The notes: generated by a model from the letters alone, not told the origin. A DNA stretch of 64,000 bases from Verrucomicrobiota bacterium (GCA_016871675.1 VHCN01000008.1:1-64000), one strand, 5' to 3'. Shown: positions 10,882-20,899, counted from the first letter of the stretch. Program-made: numbers and translations.

Positions 10882-12282
10882 TCAGGGGGAAGCCACGACC
10901 GGCGGAGGCTCAGACTTTTCCAGCGGCGTCACCGGGTCGATTAGCAGCCAGAAAAACGCGCCGAGGAAGTAGATAGCCGACGAGATGGCGAAGACCAGTT
11001 CCCAGTTCTTTATCGTGCCCGCGGCGGTTGTCACCGTCGTCGCCGCCAGCACGAGGCCGACGACCCACGGGCCGACCATGCCGCCGAAGTTGCCCATCAT
11101 GTTCATGCTGCCTGAGACGGTGCCGGCATATTTGCCGCCGATGTCCATGCACGACGCCCAACTGCCCGGCATCGTCAGATCGTTGCAGAAGCTCGCCATG
11201 CCCATCGCGAGCATCGCGAGCAACGGATCCTGGATGTAGAACGAGGTCATCAGCAGCGCCGAGGCGCCCGCGAAGCCGACGAACCCGAAGGTCCGCCGCA
11301 CCGGCACCACGCGGAAGCCCCGCGCGATGAGTCTGCTCTGGATGAGGCCCGCGAACAGCGAGCCGAAGCCGCCGAAGAACAGCGGCACGCCCGCCAGCAC
11401 CGCCTTGAGGATCGGCTGGATGAGATCGGGCCGCACCGTGCCCTCCATCTGCGTGGCGAGCCACCGCAGGAAATCGTTCGAAAGGATCGGCCGGCCGCTG
11501 GTGTTGAGGTAGTCGGGCAGCCACGTGACGAAGAAATACCAGCCGTAGCTCAGGCAGAAATACTGGCCCCACAGCAGCCACATGCTCGGGCGCGCGATGA
11601 GCTTGAGCCACGGCACATCGCCGTGACCGGACACGTTGCCTTCGTTTTCCTTGAGCAGCTCAAGTTCGGCGGCATTGACCTTGGGATGATCACGCGGGTA
11701 GTCCCTAAACCAGCGCCAAAACACGATCGCCCACACCACGCCCAGCAGGGCGAAAAACTGGAACGCCGTCCGCCAGGTCACGAACGCCATCACGCACACC
11801 ACGAGCAGCGGCGTGAATGCCCCGCCCCACCGCGCGCCCATCCACATCATGGCCTGCGCGCGCGTGCGTTCATCGCGCGGCAGCCACGCGCTGAACGCCT
11901 TCGTAAGGTTTGGGAAGCAGCCTGCCTCACCCGCCCCGAACAGGAAGCGCGCGATCCACATCGACATGAAATTCCACGCCCAGCCCGTCACCGCCGTGAA
12001 AAACGACCACCACAGCACCACGCGGATGAGGACCTTCTTCGCGCCCAGCTTGTCGCCGAGCCAGCCGGTCGGGATTTCGAACAACGCATACGACAGCCCG
12101 AACGCCGCGAAGATCGCGCCCATCTGCGCGTCGGTAAAATGCAGGTCGCGCACGATGCCATCCTTGGACTGCGAGATCGCCACGCGATCGATGTATTGAA
12201 TGACGGCGAGGACGATCGCGAAAACGACGACCCAATAACGGGTGCGCGTTGGGCTGACGCCGGAACTGGCGGCGGGAATCAC
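10882..12282 (-). CDS. MFS transporter of the anion:cation symporter (hexuronate/sugar-acid) type
   Basis: A 466-residue membrane protein with about 12 hydrophobic segments. I place the start at the GTG at 12282, just after a promoter; the longer open frame would overlap the divergent gene. Helix 1 carries YIDRVAISQ, and the loop between helices 2 and 3 has GWLGDKLGAKKVL, the MFS signature. The region FLFGAGEAGCFPNLTKAFSAW is characteristic of the anion:cation symporter branch that imports glucarate, hexuronates and galactonate. It is divergent from a sugar-acid dehydratase, so uptake of an aldonate such as xylonate is a reasonable inference. The stop lies 17 bp from the clpB stop (convergent). 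Confidence 0.85.
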   Translation of the reverse strand: MIPAASSGVSPTRTRYWVVVFAIVLAVIQYIDRVAISQSKDGIVRDLHFTDAQMGAIFAAFGLSYALFEIPTGWLGDKLGAKKVLIRVVLWWSFFTAVTGWAWNFMSMWIARFLFGAGEAGCFPNLTKAFSAWLPRDERTRAQAMMWMGARWGGAFTPLLVVCVMAFVTWRTAFQFFALLGVVWAIVFWRWFRDYPRDHPKVNAAELELLKENEGNVSGHGDVPWLKLIARPSMWLLWGQYFCLSYGWYFFVTWLPDYLNTSGRPILSNDFLRWLATQMEGTVRPDLIQPILKAVLAGVPLFFGGFGSLFAGLIQSRLIARGFRVVPVRRTFGFVGFAGASALLMTSFYIQDPLLAMLAMGMASFCNDLTMPGSWASCMDIGGKYAGTVSGSMNMMGNFGGMVGPWVVGLVLAATTVTTAAGTIKNWELVFAISSAIYFLGAFFWLLIDPVTPLEKSEPPPVVASP

Positions 12283-12291
12283 GGCGCGACG

Positions 12292-12321
12292 ATAATGGCT
12301 TGTCGTGTCGAGGCGAGACAA
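12292..12321 (-). promoter_or_regulatory. Promoter candidate for the MFS transporter
   Basis: On the minus strand: TTGTCT (12321-12316), an 18-bp spacer and CATTAT (12297-12292), 9 bp before the GTG start at 12282. The match is moderate. The short distance implies a leaderless or nearly leaderless transcript. Confidence 0.4.
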
Positions 12322-12377
12322 TTTCCCCCGAAACTTCAAGGAGCCTGACCGCGCAGGCGTCGCGGTGCACTTGGCCA

Positions 12378-12406
12378 TTGGCAACCGTCGCCGCACGCCG
12401 TTCAAT
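12378..12406 (+). promoter_or_regulatory. Promoter candidate for the YjhG-type dehydratase
   Basis: TTGGCA (12378-12383), a 17-bp spacer and TTCAAT (12401-12406), only 6 bp before the ATG at 12413. The transcription start would coincide with the start codon (leaderless). Confidence 0.4.
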
Positions 12407-12412
12407 CCGCGC

Positions 12413-14359
12413 ATGACGCTTCACGAGCTGTTCGCCGCGCCGCCGGACATCTGCCGCCTCCGCTCGAAGGCGCCCGGTCCCGCGGGCAAATTGCCGCTCG
12501 ACGCGGACATGCTGCTCAACCGCCCGAGCGGCGACCTCTTCGGTCTCACGCAAAACGTCGGCATGGGCTGGAACCCCGACGCATTGCGCGGGAAACAATA
12601 TCTCATCATCAGCACGCAGGGCGGACTGCGCGCGCCGGACGGACGGCCCGTCGCGCTCGGCTATCACACGGGCCACTGGGAGATTGGTTTGCTCGTCGCC
12701 GCGGCAGCGGAGGAGTTGCGGCGACTGCAAGGCGTTCCCTTCGCCGCGTATTGCTCGGACCCGTGCGACGGCCGGACGCAGGGCACGGTCGGAATGTTCG
12801 ACTCGCTGCCGTATCGCAACGACGCCGCGCAGATTTTCCGACGGCTCATCCGCTCGCTGCCCACGCGCGCGGGCGTGCTCGGCGTCGCCACGTGCGACAA
12901 GGGCCTGCCCGCGATGATGATGGCGCTCGCCGGAATGCGCGACCTGCCATGCGTGCTCGTGCCCGGCGGCGTCACGCTTCCGCCGACAGACGGCGAGGAC
13001 GCCGGCGCCGTGCAGACCATCGGCGCGCGGTTCGCGCACGGCATGATTTCGCTCGAGCAAGCCGCGGAACTCGGCTGCCGCGCGTGCGGCTCGCCCGGCG
13101 GCGGCTGTCAATTCCTGGGAACCGCCGCGACGTCACAAGTCGTCGGTGAGGCGCTCGGCCTCTCGCTCCCACATTCCGCGCTCGCGCCATCCGGCGAGCC
13201 GGTGTGGACCGATCTCGCCGTGCAATCGGCCCGCGCGCTCGTGGCGTTGGAACAGCGCGGCCTCAAGTCGCGCGACTTGCTCACGGACGCCAGCATCCGC
13301 AACGCAATGGTCGTCCACGCGGCGTTCGGCGGCTCGACGAATCTGCTGCTGCACATTCCCGCCATCGCGCACGCCGCGAAGCTGCGCCGCCCAACGGTCG
13401 AGGATTGGATCGAAGTGAACCGCAACGTCCCGCGCCTCGTGAGCGTGCTGCCCAACGGCCCGGTGTATCACCCAACCGTGCGCGTGTTCCTCGCGGGTGG
13501 CGTGCCGGAAGTGATGCTGCACCTCCGCCGGCTCGGCTTGCTCGAACTCGATGTGCTGTCCGCGAGCGGTTCCACGCTGGGCGCAGTGCTCGATGCGTGG
13601 GAGAAGTCCGAACGGCGCGCGAAGTTTCGCGAGATTCTCCGCGAGCAGGACGGCGTTGAACCCGACGACGTCATCATGCCGCCGGAACAGGCGAAGGCTC
13701 GAGGGCTGACCAGCACCGTGGCGTTTCCGCGCGGCAACATCGCGCCGGAGGGCGCGGTCATCAAGGCCACGGCGATTGACGCGAGCGTCGTGGACGCCGA
13801 CGGCGTGTATCGCAAGGAAGGGCCGGCGCGCGTGTTCACGAGCGAGCGCGAAGCCATCCGTGCGACCAAGCGCGGCGACATCAAGGCCGGCGACGTGATT
13901 GTGCTCGCGGGCGCCGGCCCGATGGGCACGGGGATGGAGGAAACCTACCAACTCACCGGTGCGCTCAAGCACCTGCCCTTCGGCAAGCACGTCGCGCTTG
14001 TGACGGACGCGCGCTTCAGCGGCGTCTCGACCGGCGCGTGCATCGGCCACGTCGGCCCCGAGGCGCTCGCGGGCGGCCCCATCGGCAGGCTGCGTGACGG
14101 CGATGTGCTGCGCATTGTCGTGGACCGGACCAAGCTCGACGCGACCGTGGATTTCATTGGCGAAGGCGGCCGCAAATTCACTCCCGGGGAAGGCGCGGAG
14201 ATTCTTGCCGCGCGCGCGCCGCGGGAAGACCTCGCGCCGCATCCGCAATTGCCCGACGACACGCGCCTGTGGGCCGCGCTGCAAGCGGCCAGCGGTGGCA
14301 CCTGGGGCGGATGCGTGTTCGACGCGGACAGCATCGCTTCGGCGCTCGCCCGCGAGTGA
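12413..14359 (+). CDS. yjhG: IlvD/Edd-family dehydratase of the YjhG/YagF (D-xylonate dehydratase) type
   Basis: A 648-residue Fe-S dehydratase. The ATG at 12413 aligns with the start of the known YjhG/YagF proteins, and similarity runs over the whole length. Fe-S ligand candidates are C118 ([11 protein letters not shown]), C161 (ATCDKGLPA) and C232 (GGGCQFLG). Other family signatures are [37 protein letters not shown] and [21 protein letters not shown]. coli YjhG and YagF convert D-xylonate to 2-dehydro-3-deoxy-pentonate in the non-phosphorylating xylose route. The substrate here could be another aldonate. The divergent MFS sugar-acid transporter supports a catabolic role. No aldolase gene is nearby. 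Confidence 0.88.
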   Translation: MTLHELFAAPPDICRLRSKAPGPAGKLPLDADMLLNRPSGDLFGLTQNVGMGWNPDALRGKQYLIISTQGGLRAPDGRPVALGYHTGHWEIGLLVAAAAEELRRLQGVPFAAYCSDPCDGRTQGTVGMFDSLPYRNDAAQIFRRLIRSLPTRAGVLGVATCDKGLPAMMMALAGMRDLPCVLVPGGVTLPPTDGEDAGAVQTIGARFAHGMISLEQAAELGCRACGSPGGGCQFLGTAATSQVVGEALGLSLPHSALAPSGEPVWTDLAVQSARALVALEQRGLKSRDLLTDASIRNAMVVHAAFGGSTNLLLHIPAIAHAAKLRRPTVEDWIEVNRNVPRLVSVLPNGPVYHPTVRVFLAGGVPEVMLHLRRLGLLELDVLSASGSTLGAVLDAWEKSERRAKFREILREQDGVEPDDVIMPPEQAKARGLTSTVAFPRGNIAPEGAVIKATAIDASVVDADGVYRKEGPARVFTSEREAIRATKRGDIKAGDVIVLAGAGPMGTGMEETYQLTGALKHLPFGKHVALVTDARFSGVSTGACIGHVGPEALAGGPIGRLRDGDVLRIVVDRTKLDATVDFIGEGGRKFTPGEGAEILAARAPREDLAPHPQLPDDTRLWAALQAASGGTWGGCVFDADSIASALARE

Positions 14360-14474
14360 CGGCGTGTGGTGCCGATTCGGCCGGAGCACGGCCCGGTTGA
14401 AACTTCCGCTTGCGTCGCAGCGCGGGCTCCGAGAAACATCCGGCAGCACTCAGAAATCTTCACCTCCTCGCATC

Positions 14475-17400
14475 ATGTCCATTTGCCCGCCCACTCGCCC
14501 GCTCGCCTCGTCGCTCGTCCTCTCCGCCGTCGCCTGCTTCGCCGCCGCGAGTTTCGCGGCGGATCCAAGGAAGGAGGCGCAAAAGTCTCCGCCGCCACCA
14601 CTGCTGCTTACCAAGCCCACGCTGTCGCAGTCGCACGTGGCGTTCGTCCATGCGCGCGACCTGTGGATCGTGCCACGCTCAGGTGGCGAGGCGCGGCGGC
14701 TCACCACGGGGGTCGGCGTGGAGACGGACCCGTTCTTTTCGCCCGACGGCAAGCTCATCGCGTTCACCGGCGAGTATGACGGCAACGTGGATGTTTACAC
14801 CGTTCCCGCAACGGGCGGCGTGCCGCAGCGGCTGACGTGGCACCCGGGCACGGACACGGTCGCCGGCTGGTCGCCCGACGGGAAGTCCATCCTCTTCCGC
14901 TCGGGGCGCGCGAGCTACAACCGCTTCAACCGCCTCTTCACGCTTCCGCTCGACGGCGGGTTCCCGTCCGAACTGCCGCTCGCGATGGCGGAGGAAGGCT
15001 GCTTCTCGCCCGACGGCAGGCGCATGGCGTATCTGCCCATCGCGCGGGCGTTCCAATCGTGGAAGCGTTACGCCGGCGGCCGCACGACAAAGATCTGGCT
15101 CGCGGACCTCTCCGATTCGCGCATCGAGAAGATCCCGCGCGACAACTCGAATGACTTCAACCCGATGTGGGCAGGCGACAAGGTGTATTTCCTCTCGGAC
15201 CGCAGCGGCCCAGTGACGTTGTTCAGCTACGACACGAAGACGAAGAAGGTGAAGCAGGAGATGGCGAACGCGGGCCTCGACGTGAAGTCCGCGTCGCTCG
15301 GGCCGGGTGCGATCGCGTTCGAGCAGTTCGGCGCGTTGAATCTCTTCGATCTCCGGTCGGCCAAGGCGAAGCGGCTCGACGTGGCGCTCGCGGGCGATTT
15401 GCCCGAGCTGCGCGCGCGGTTCGAAAAGGTCGGCACGCGCATCAGCGGCTCCGCGATTTCGCCGACAGGCGCGCGCGCAGTGTTCGAGGCGCGCGGCGAC
15501 ATCTTCACCGTGCCCTCCGAGAAGGGCGACGTGCGCAACCTGACCGCGACGCCCGGCGCCGCCGAGCGCGACCCCGCGTGGTCGCCGGACGGCCGCTGGA
15601 TCGCGTTCTTCAGCGACGAGTCGGGCGAATACGCGCTGCATCTGCGCGAGCAGTCCGGCCGCGGCGAGGTGCGGAAGATCCCGCTGCCGGAGCCGTCGTT
15701 CTACTACAGCCCCGTGTGGTCGCCGGACTCGAAGAAGATCGCGTTCAGCGACAAGCGGCTGAACTTGTGGACGCTCGACATCGAGACGCGCGCGGCGAAG
15801 AAGGTGGACACAAACCTGTTCAACTTCGGCGGCAGCGGCTTCAGCCCGGTGTGGTCCGCCGACTCGCGCTGGCTCGCCTACAACAAGCAGCTCCCGACGA
15901 TGATGCGCGCCATCTTCGTGCACTCGCTCGCCGACGCCACGAGCCGCCAGGTCACCGACGGCATGAGCGACGCGCGCACGCCGGCGTGGGATCGCACGGG
16001 CAGATACCTCTACTTCACGGCGAGCACGGACATCGGGCCGAGCATCCAGGGCTTCGAGATGACCAGCTACACGCGGCAGTCCACGCGCAGCATCTACCTC
16101 GCCGTGCTGCGGAAGGACCTGCCGTCGCCGTTCCTTCCCGAAAGCGACGAGGAAAAGGTCGAGGAGAAGAAGGACGACGCGAAGCCCGCGGACGCGAAAC
16201 CCGCCGAGCCCGCCGCCGATGCCGGCAAGGACGGCGCGAAGAAGGCCGCGCCGAGACCTCCCGCCGAGGTGAAGATTGATTTCGACAACATCAGCCAGCG
16301 CATCCTCGCGCTGCCGTTGCCGGCGCGGAATTATCTGAACCTCATCGCGGGCAGGACGAACCAGGTGTTCATCCTCGAGCGCCCCGAGCGCGGCGGCGGC
16401 GGACGCGGCGCCGCTGCCGAACCCGCGGGCCTGACGCTGAGCAAGTATGACGTTGCGCGGCGCAAGCTCGACCCCGTGGCCACCGGACTGGGCGCGTTCG
16501 AGCTTTCGGCGAACCTGGAGAAGGCGCTCATCCGCGTCGGCGAGCGCTGGGCCATCGCGAGCGCGGGCGCGGGGCCGATGAAGACGGACGAGGGCACGCT
16601 CAGGACGGCCGACATGGAGCTTCGCATCGAGCCGCAGGCCGAGTGGACGCAGATGTTCCGCGAAGTATGGCGCATCGAGCGCGACTTCTTCTACGCGCCG
16701 AATCACCACGGCCTCGACCTCAAGGCCACCGAGAAGCAATACGAGCCGTGGCTTGCCGGCCTCTCGTGCCGCGACGACCTGAACTATCTCTTTCAGGAAA
16801 TGCTCGGCGAACTTTCCGTCGGCCACCTCTACGTGCAGGGCGGCGACCGGCCCGACGCGAAGCGCGTGCGCGGCGGACTGCTTGGCGCGGATTTCAAGAT
16901 CGAGAACGGCCGGTATCGGTTCGAGCGCGTTTACAACGGCGAGAGCTGGAACCCGCAGCTCCGCGCGCCGCTCACGCAGCCCGGCGTGAACGTCGTCGCC
17001 GGCGAATACCTGCTCGCGGTGAACGGACGCAATGTCGCCGCGCCGCAGGACAACGTGTATCGGCTCTTCGAGGCCACGAGCGGCCGGAGCGTGTTGCTGC
17101 GCGTCGGCCCGAACGCGGACGGCGCCGGCTCGCGCGAGGTGACGGTCGTGCCCGTGGACGACGAGACATCGCTGCGCACACTCGCGTGGGTCGAGGACAA
17201 CCGGCGCAAGGTGGACGCGATGAGCGGCGGACGGCTCGCCTACATTCACCTGCCCGACACGGCGACGGGCGGCTTCACATTTTTCAACCGCTACTACTTT
17301 GCGCAGGTGAACAAGGACGGCGCGGTGATTGACGAGCGGTTCAACCGCGGCGGGCAGGCGGCGACCTACATCATCGATTACTTGAAGCAGGACCTCCTCA

Positions 17401-17873
17401 ACTACTGGGCGACGCGCGACGGCATGGACATGCCCACGCCCGTGGGCGCGTTGCGCGGGCCCAAGGCGATGCTCGTCAACGAATACGCCGGCTCCGGCGG
17501 CGACCTCATGCCGTGGTATTTCCGCAAGCAAGGCATCGGCCCGCTCATCGGGCAGCGCACGTGGGGCGGGCTCGTCGGCATCGGCGGCTACCCGACGCTT
17601 GTGGACGGCGGCACCGTGACCGCGCCGCACTTTGCGTTCTGGAACCCGGACGGCAAGTGGGAGATTGAGAACTTCGGCGTCGCGCCGGACATTGAAGTCG
17701 AGTTTGACCCCGCCGCCGTGCGCGCGGGCAAAGACCCGCAGCTCGAAAAAGCCGTCGAGGTGCTGCTGGAGAAGCTCAAGCAAAACCCGCCCGTGAAGCA
17801 CCAGCGCCCGCCGTATCCGGATTACCACAAGCCGCCGGTGAAAACCTCCGTGCCCGCGGGCGGCGGGCGCTGA
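14475..17873 (+). CDS. Tricorn-like S41 protease, exported
   Basis: An 1132-residue protein with signal peptide (MSICPPTRPLASSLVLSAVACFAAASFAA; start at 14475). The first half consists of WD40/PD40-type propeller repeats (SPDGKLIAFTGEYDGNVDVY, SPDGRWIAFFSDESGEY and others). An Ala/Lys/Asp-rich linker lies near residues 550-600. The second half has the Tricorn C1 region (VWRIERDFFYAPNHHGLDL), a PDZ domain (about 815-900) and the S41 core. The probable nucleophile is S1007 in NEYAGSGGDLMPWYFRK. The family degrades oligopeptides; export suggests a periplasmic peptide-processing role, unlike cytoplasmic archaeal Tricorn. It is followed by a double hairpin repeat. Confidence 0.9.
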   Translation: MSICPPTRPLASSLVLSAVACFAAASFAADPRKEAQKSPPPPLLLTKPTLSQSHVAFVHARDLWIVPRSGGEARRLTTGVGVETDPFFSPDGKLIAFTGEYDGNVDVYTVPATGGVPQRLTWHPGTDTVAGWSPDGKSILFRSGRASYNRFNRLFTLPLDGGFPSELPLAMAEEGCFSPDGRRMAYLPIARAFQSWKRYAGGRTTKIWLADLSDSRIEKIPRDNSNDFNPMWAGDKVYFLSDRSGPVTLFSYDTKTKKVKQEMANAGLDVKSASLGPGAIAFEQFGALNLFDLRSAKAKRLDVALAGDLPELRARFEKVGTRISGSAISPTGARAVFEARGDIFTVPSEKGDVRNLTATPGAAERDPAWSPDGRWIAFFSDESGEYALHLREQSGRGEVRKIPLPEPSFYYSPVWSPDSKKIAFSDKRLNLWTLDIETRAAKKVDTNLFNFGGSGFSPVWSADSRWLAYNKQLPTMMRAIFVHSLADATSRQVTDGMSDARTPAWDRTGRYLYFTASTDIGPSIQGFEMTSYTRQSTRSIYLAVLRKDLPSPFLPESDEEKVEEKKDDAKPADAKPAEPAADAGKDGAKKAAPRPPAEVKIDFDNISQRILALPLPARNYLNLIAGRTNQVFILERPERGGGGRGAAAEPAGLTLSKYDVARRKLDPVATGLGAFELSANLEKALIRVGERWAIASAGAGPMKTDEGTLRTADMELRIEPQAEWTQMFREVWRIERDFFYAPNHHGLDLKATEKQYEPWLAGLSCRDDLNYLFQEMLGELSVGHLYVQGGDRPDAKRVRGGLLGADFKIENGRYRFERVYNGESWNPQLRAPLTQPGVNVVAGEYLLAVNGRNVAAPQDNVYRLFEATSGRSVLLRVGPNADGAGSREVTVVPVDDETSLRTLAWVEDNRRKVDAMSGGRLAYIHLPDTATGGFTFFNRYYFAQVNKDGAVIDERFNRGGQAATYIIDYLKQDLLNYWATRDGMDMPTPVGALRGPKAMLVNEYAGSGGDLMPWYFRKQGIGPLIGQRTWGGLVGIGGYPTLVDGGTVTAPHFAFWNPDGKWEIENFGVAPDIEVEFDPAAVRAGKDPQLEKAVEVLLEKLKQNPPVKHQRPPYPDYHKPPVKTSVPAGGGR

Positions 17874-17882
17874 GGTCGTAGT

Positions 17883-17948
17883 CCGACATTCCCATGTCGA
17901 ACTCGGACACGCATCGCATATGCTCGTTCCCGACATCGGAATGTCGGG
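17883..17948. repeat. REP-like tandem hairpin element
   Basis: Two small hairpins share one core. The first (17884-17899) is CGACAT, loop TCCC, ATGTCG. The second (17929-17948) is CCCGACAT, loop CGGA, ATGTCGGG. In addition CCGACATTCC (17883-17892) and GGAATGTCGG (17938-17947) are exact reverse complements, so the whole unit can fold as one larger structure. It lies between the protease stop and the next gene, where REP/BIME-type elements usually occur, and may also act as a terminator. Confidence 0.65.
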
Positions 17949-18008
17949 CTGCCGAACCGCCGCAGTTTCCCGTGTCTCCACGCGTCCGCTTCGGATAGCG
18001 TCCCGCCC

Positions 18009-19385
18009 GTGCGCATCCTGAACCTGAACCCGGACACGGACATCGGCGCGAGCGCGTGGTTCGTGGAGATGGACGGTCACCGGCTGCTGCTGGACGCCGG
18101 GGTCCATCCCAAACACGAGGGCCGCGCCAGCCTCCCGCTCTACAGGCATATCCGTGACGCCGACCTCGACGCGATCGTCATCTCGCACTGCCATCACGAC
18201 CACGTGGGCTCGCTGCCCGTGGCCGTGCGCGAGCATCCGCGCGCGCGCGTGCTCATGACGGGACTGAGTTACTTCATCGCCGAACGCGTGCTGCACAACT
18301 CCGTGAACGTCATGGAACGCCAGGCCGAGGAAACCGGACGGCGGACGCCGCCGCTCTTCTCGCACCGCGAAGTGGATGCGATCGCGCCGTCGTTTCAAGG
18401 CGTCCGCTACAACCGTGAAATCGAGTGGGGCGCGCCGCGCAAGGGCCGCAACCCGACGCCGTCGCCGACGCTCGAGTTTTTCGACGCCGGTCACGCCCTC
18501 GGGTCGGCCGGGGTGCTGGTGCGCGGGCGCAAGGAGACGCTCTTTTACTCGGGCGATGTGTGTTTCCACGACCAGACCCTGCTCCGCCGCGCACGGTTCG
18601 ACGGCGTGAAGGCCGGGGTGCTCATTCTCGAGACCACGCGCGGCAACCATCCGAAGCCGAAGGGCTTCACGCGCGAGCGCGAGGTGGAGCGGCTCTGCCG
18701 CGCGATTGAGGGTGTGTTCGCGCGCAAAGGCTGCGTGCTCATCCCGGCGTTTGCGCTGGGCCGCACGCAGGAGATCCTCGCGCAACTCGCCCTGTGGATG
18801 CGCGCGGGCCGGCTGCGCCGCCAGCCGGTTTTCATCGGCGGGCTCGGGCGCGTCTTCACCGAGGTTTATGATCTCGAGGCGCCGCGCACGCACCGGCATC
18901 ACCCCGGGTTGCAGCTCGACGTGGCGCTCGACTTGCAGGTGCTCGAACGCGGGCAGGCCGCGGAGATGCGGCTCGCGCCGGGACAGCTCTTCGTCGTCAC
19001 GGCCGGCATGATGAGCGAGCACACCGCCGCACACGACCTCGCCGCGCGCATGATGCCCGCGCGACGCCACGGGATTTTCTTTGTCGGCTACGCGGACCCT
19101 GACACGCCGGGCGGCCGCCTGAAGGCGAGCAAGCCGGGCCAGCCGTTCCGGTTCAGCGACGCGACGGGCGTGCTCACGCGTGAGTGCGAGATGGACGGCT
19201 TCGATCTCACGGCTCACGCTCAGCGCGAGGACCTGCTTGGCTTCGTGGGCAAAGTCGCGCCGCACACGGTGTTGCTCGGCCACGGCGACGCGCCTGCGCG
19301 GCGGTGGTTTGAAGGACAGTTGCGGCGAAGGCATCCGAAGCTGCGCATCGTGCAACCCGAGCCGGGCCGTGACGTGCGCGCGTGA
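18009..19385 (+). CDS. Metallo-beta-lactamase-fold beta-CASP hydrolase (RNase/exonuclease-like)
   Basis: A 458-residue protein with GTG start at 18009. The zinc motif H60-C-H62-H63-D64-H65 opens the metallo-beta-lactamase domain. DAGHALGSAGVLV and FYSGDVCFHD follow as further metal-site segments. A beta-CASP insertion (ILETTRGNH, PAFALGRTQEIL) and the final FDLTAHAQREDLL segment match the CPSF73/YsH1-like group of RNA-processing enzymes. Such proteins in bacteria are endo- or exoribonucleases; the target here is unknown. A weak -10 box (TAGCGT, 17996-18001) lies 7 bp before the start. Confidence 0.85.
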   Translation: MRILNLNPDTDIGASAWFVEMDGHRLLLDAGVHPKHEGRASLPLYRHIRDADLDAIVISHCHHDHVGSLPVAVREHPRARVLMTGLSYFIAERVLHNSVNVMERQAEETGRRTPPLFSHREVDAIAPSFQGVRYNREIEWGAPRKGRNPTPSPTLEFFDAGHALGSAGVLVRGRKETLFYSGDVCFHDQTLLRRARFDGVKAGVLILETTRGNHPKPKGFTREREVERLCRAIEGVFARKGCVLIPAFALGRTQEILAQLALWMRAGRLRRQPVFIGGLGRVFTEVYDLEAPRTHRHHPGLQLDVALDLQVLERGQAAEMRLAPGQLFVVTAGMMSEHTAAHDLAARMMPARRHGIFFVGYADPDTPGGRLKASKPGQPFRFSDATGVLTRECEMDGFDLTAHAQREDLLGFVGKVAPHTVLLGHGDAPARRWFEGQLRRRHPKLRIVQPEPGRDVRA

Positions 19386-19402
19386 CCGGCGTCGAACGTC
19401 CG

Positions 19403-20899
19403 TCACTTCGCCAGTTTGCGGAAGTTCTCCAACTGCGGGTCGTCGGTCTTCTCCATGTGCGCAAGCAGGAGCTTCTTCAGCCGCGCGATTTCGGCCTCGT
19501 GCTTCCGCCCGGCGATGAGGTTCACGCGCTCGTCCGGGTCGGTCCGGAGGTCGAAGAACTGCTCGGGCACGCCGACTTGCAGTTGCTCCACGCGCGACTT
19601 GATCCGCGCGTCGCTCCCGGCGGCCTTCGACATCGCGGCGAAGGTCAGCCCGTTCATCGCCTCGACGCGGAAGTGCGGCGTGCCGTCGGGCCACGCGTGG
19701 AACTGGTAGCTGAAGTCCTTTGTCCGGACGCAGCGCTGCGGGAAGCTCTTGCCGCTGCTCACGGAGTTGACGTGCGTGATGACGAAGTCGCGGCCGGGTT
19801 GCGTCTCGCCGCGCAGCAGCGGCAGCCATGAGCGGCCGTCCAGACTCGCGGGGGGCGCGACCTTCAGCACGTCGAGCAGCGTGGGCAGGATGTCCACGCT
19901 GCTGACGAATTCCTCGCGCCGCTGCGGCTTGCCCATCGCCGGCCACCGCACGAGCACGGGCACCCATGTGCCGTTGCGATAGACCGTGGCCTTCGAGAAG
20001 GGAAACGACATGCCGTGGTCGCTGAGGAAGATGACGAGGGTGTCCGCCTCGCGCCCGGCGGCCCGGAGCGCGGCGAGCGCGCCGCCGAAGCTCGCGTCGA
20101 ATCGCCGCACACTGCTGTAATACTGTGCGACCTCGCGGCGCACTTGTGGGATGTCCTCGAGGAACGACGGCACGGTGACTTCCTCGGGCGTGAACGGCTG
20201 GGTGGAGCCTTCGCCCGCGCGCAGTTCGGACTTCTTGTTCATCTTCGCCTGCTGCGCGGCGAGTTGCTCGCTCGCGTAGAAGGGCCGGTGCGGGTCGGTG
20301 ATGTTGGCGTTGAGGAAGAACGGCTTTTTCGCTTCGGCCGCGGCCTTGAGCAGTTGCTCGACGTGCTCCTGGAACAGCGCCGGATGCTTGCCCGAGCCGC
20401 CGAGCTTCACGTCCCACGGGAACTCCGCGTCGGGCTTCATGTGCGCGTGCTTGTCAATGACGCCCGTGAAGTAGCCCGCGGCCTTGAGCACGCTGGGGAG
20501 CGTGGGCGTGCCGGGCTTGACGGGATGGAAGCCGAGCGCGCCGTTGCGGTGCGGCACGCGTCCGGTCATGAACGCCGAGCGCCCCGGCTGGCAGATGGGC
20601 ACGGTGACGTGGTTGTTGACGAACTGGTGCGCGGTCGCGGCGAAGGCGTCGAGGTTCGGCGTCGTGCCGAGCTTGCAGCCCATCCAGCCGGACGAGTCGG
20701 CGTTCATGTCGTCGGCGGTGATGAAGAGGAGATTGAGCGGCTTGTCCGCGGCGCGAAGCGGCTGGGCGCAGAAGTGACCAATGACCAATGACGCAATGAC
20801 CCATGGCCGGAGGAGCCATGTCGTAGAACGCGCTCGAATCCGTGAGTCAGGCATCAACGTCGTCATCCGGCCGTTCATTGGCATTGGTGATTGCGTCAC
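19403..20899 (-). CDS. Exported sulfatase, N-sulfoglucosamine sulfohydrolase-like
   Basis: A 498-residue sulfatase if the GTG at 20899 is used; the ATG at 20866 is an equally plausible start. The catalytic motif C103-Q-P-G-R107 has Cys as the residue converted to formylglycine. NLLFITADDMNADSSGWMG supplies metal ligands, and LSDHGMSFPFSKATVYRNGTW is the C-terminal metal site. The pattern resembles sulfamidase (heparan N-sulfatase) relatives. The signal peptide region (WVIASLVIGHFCAQPLRA) is encoded by a short repeat that recurs inverted around the start codon. The gene lies 3 bp after the next upstream sulfatase on the same strand, so they are co-transcribed. Confidence 0.88.
   Translation of the reverse strand: MTQSPMPMNGRMTTLMPDSRIRARSTTWLLRPWVIASLVIGHFCAQPLRAADKPLNLLFITADDMNADSSGWMGCKLGTTPNLDAFAATAHQFVNNHVTVPICQPGRSAFMTGRVPHRNGALGFHPVKPGTPTLPSVLKAAGYFTGVIDKHAHMKPDAEFPWDVKLGGSGKHPALFQEHVEQLLKAAAEAKKPFFLNANITDPHRPFYASEQLAAQQAKMNKKSELRAGEGSTQPFTPEEVTVPSFLEDIPQVRREVAQYYSSVRRFDASFGGALAALRAAGREADTLVIFLSDHGMSFPFSKATVYRNGTWVPVLVRWPAMGKPQRREEFVSSVDILPTLLDVLKVAPPASLDGRSWLPLLRGETQPGRDFVITHVNSVSSGKSFPQRCVRTKDFSYQFHAWPDGTPHFRVEAMNGLTFAAMSKAAGSDARIKSRVEQLQVGVPEQFFDLRTDPDERVNLIAGRKHEAEIARLKKLLLAHMEKTDDPQLENFRKLAK
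20780..20804 (+). repeat. Short dispersed repeat, copy 1 (inside the sulfatase signal peptide)
   Basis: AATGACCAATGACGCAATGA and the following 5 bases match the reverse complement of 20883-20907 at 22 of 25 positions. The preceding bases repeat TGACCAA once more. On the coding strand it encodes the hydrophobic core ASLVIGH of the signal peptide of the sulfatase at 19403-20899. Confidence 0.6.

Noticed and set aside
14679-20417. A 1912-residue open frame on the minus strand
   Set aside because: It is antisense to the Tricorn-like protease and beta-CASP genes, composed of Arg/Ala/Val/His-rich sequence typical of GC-rich shadow frames, and matches no family.
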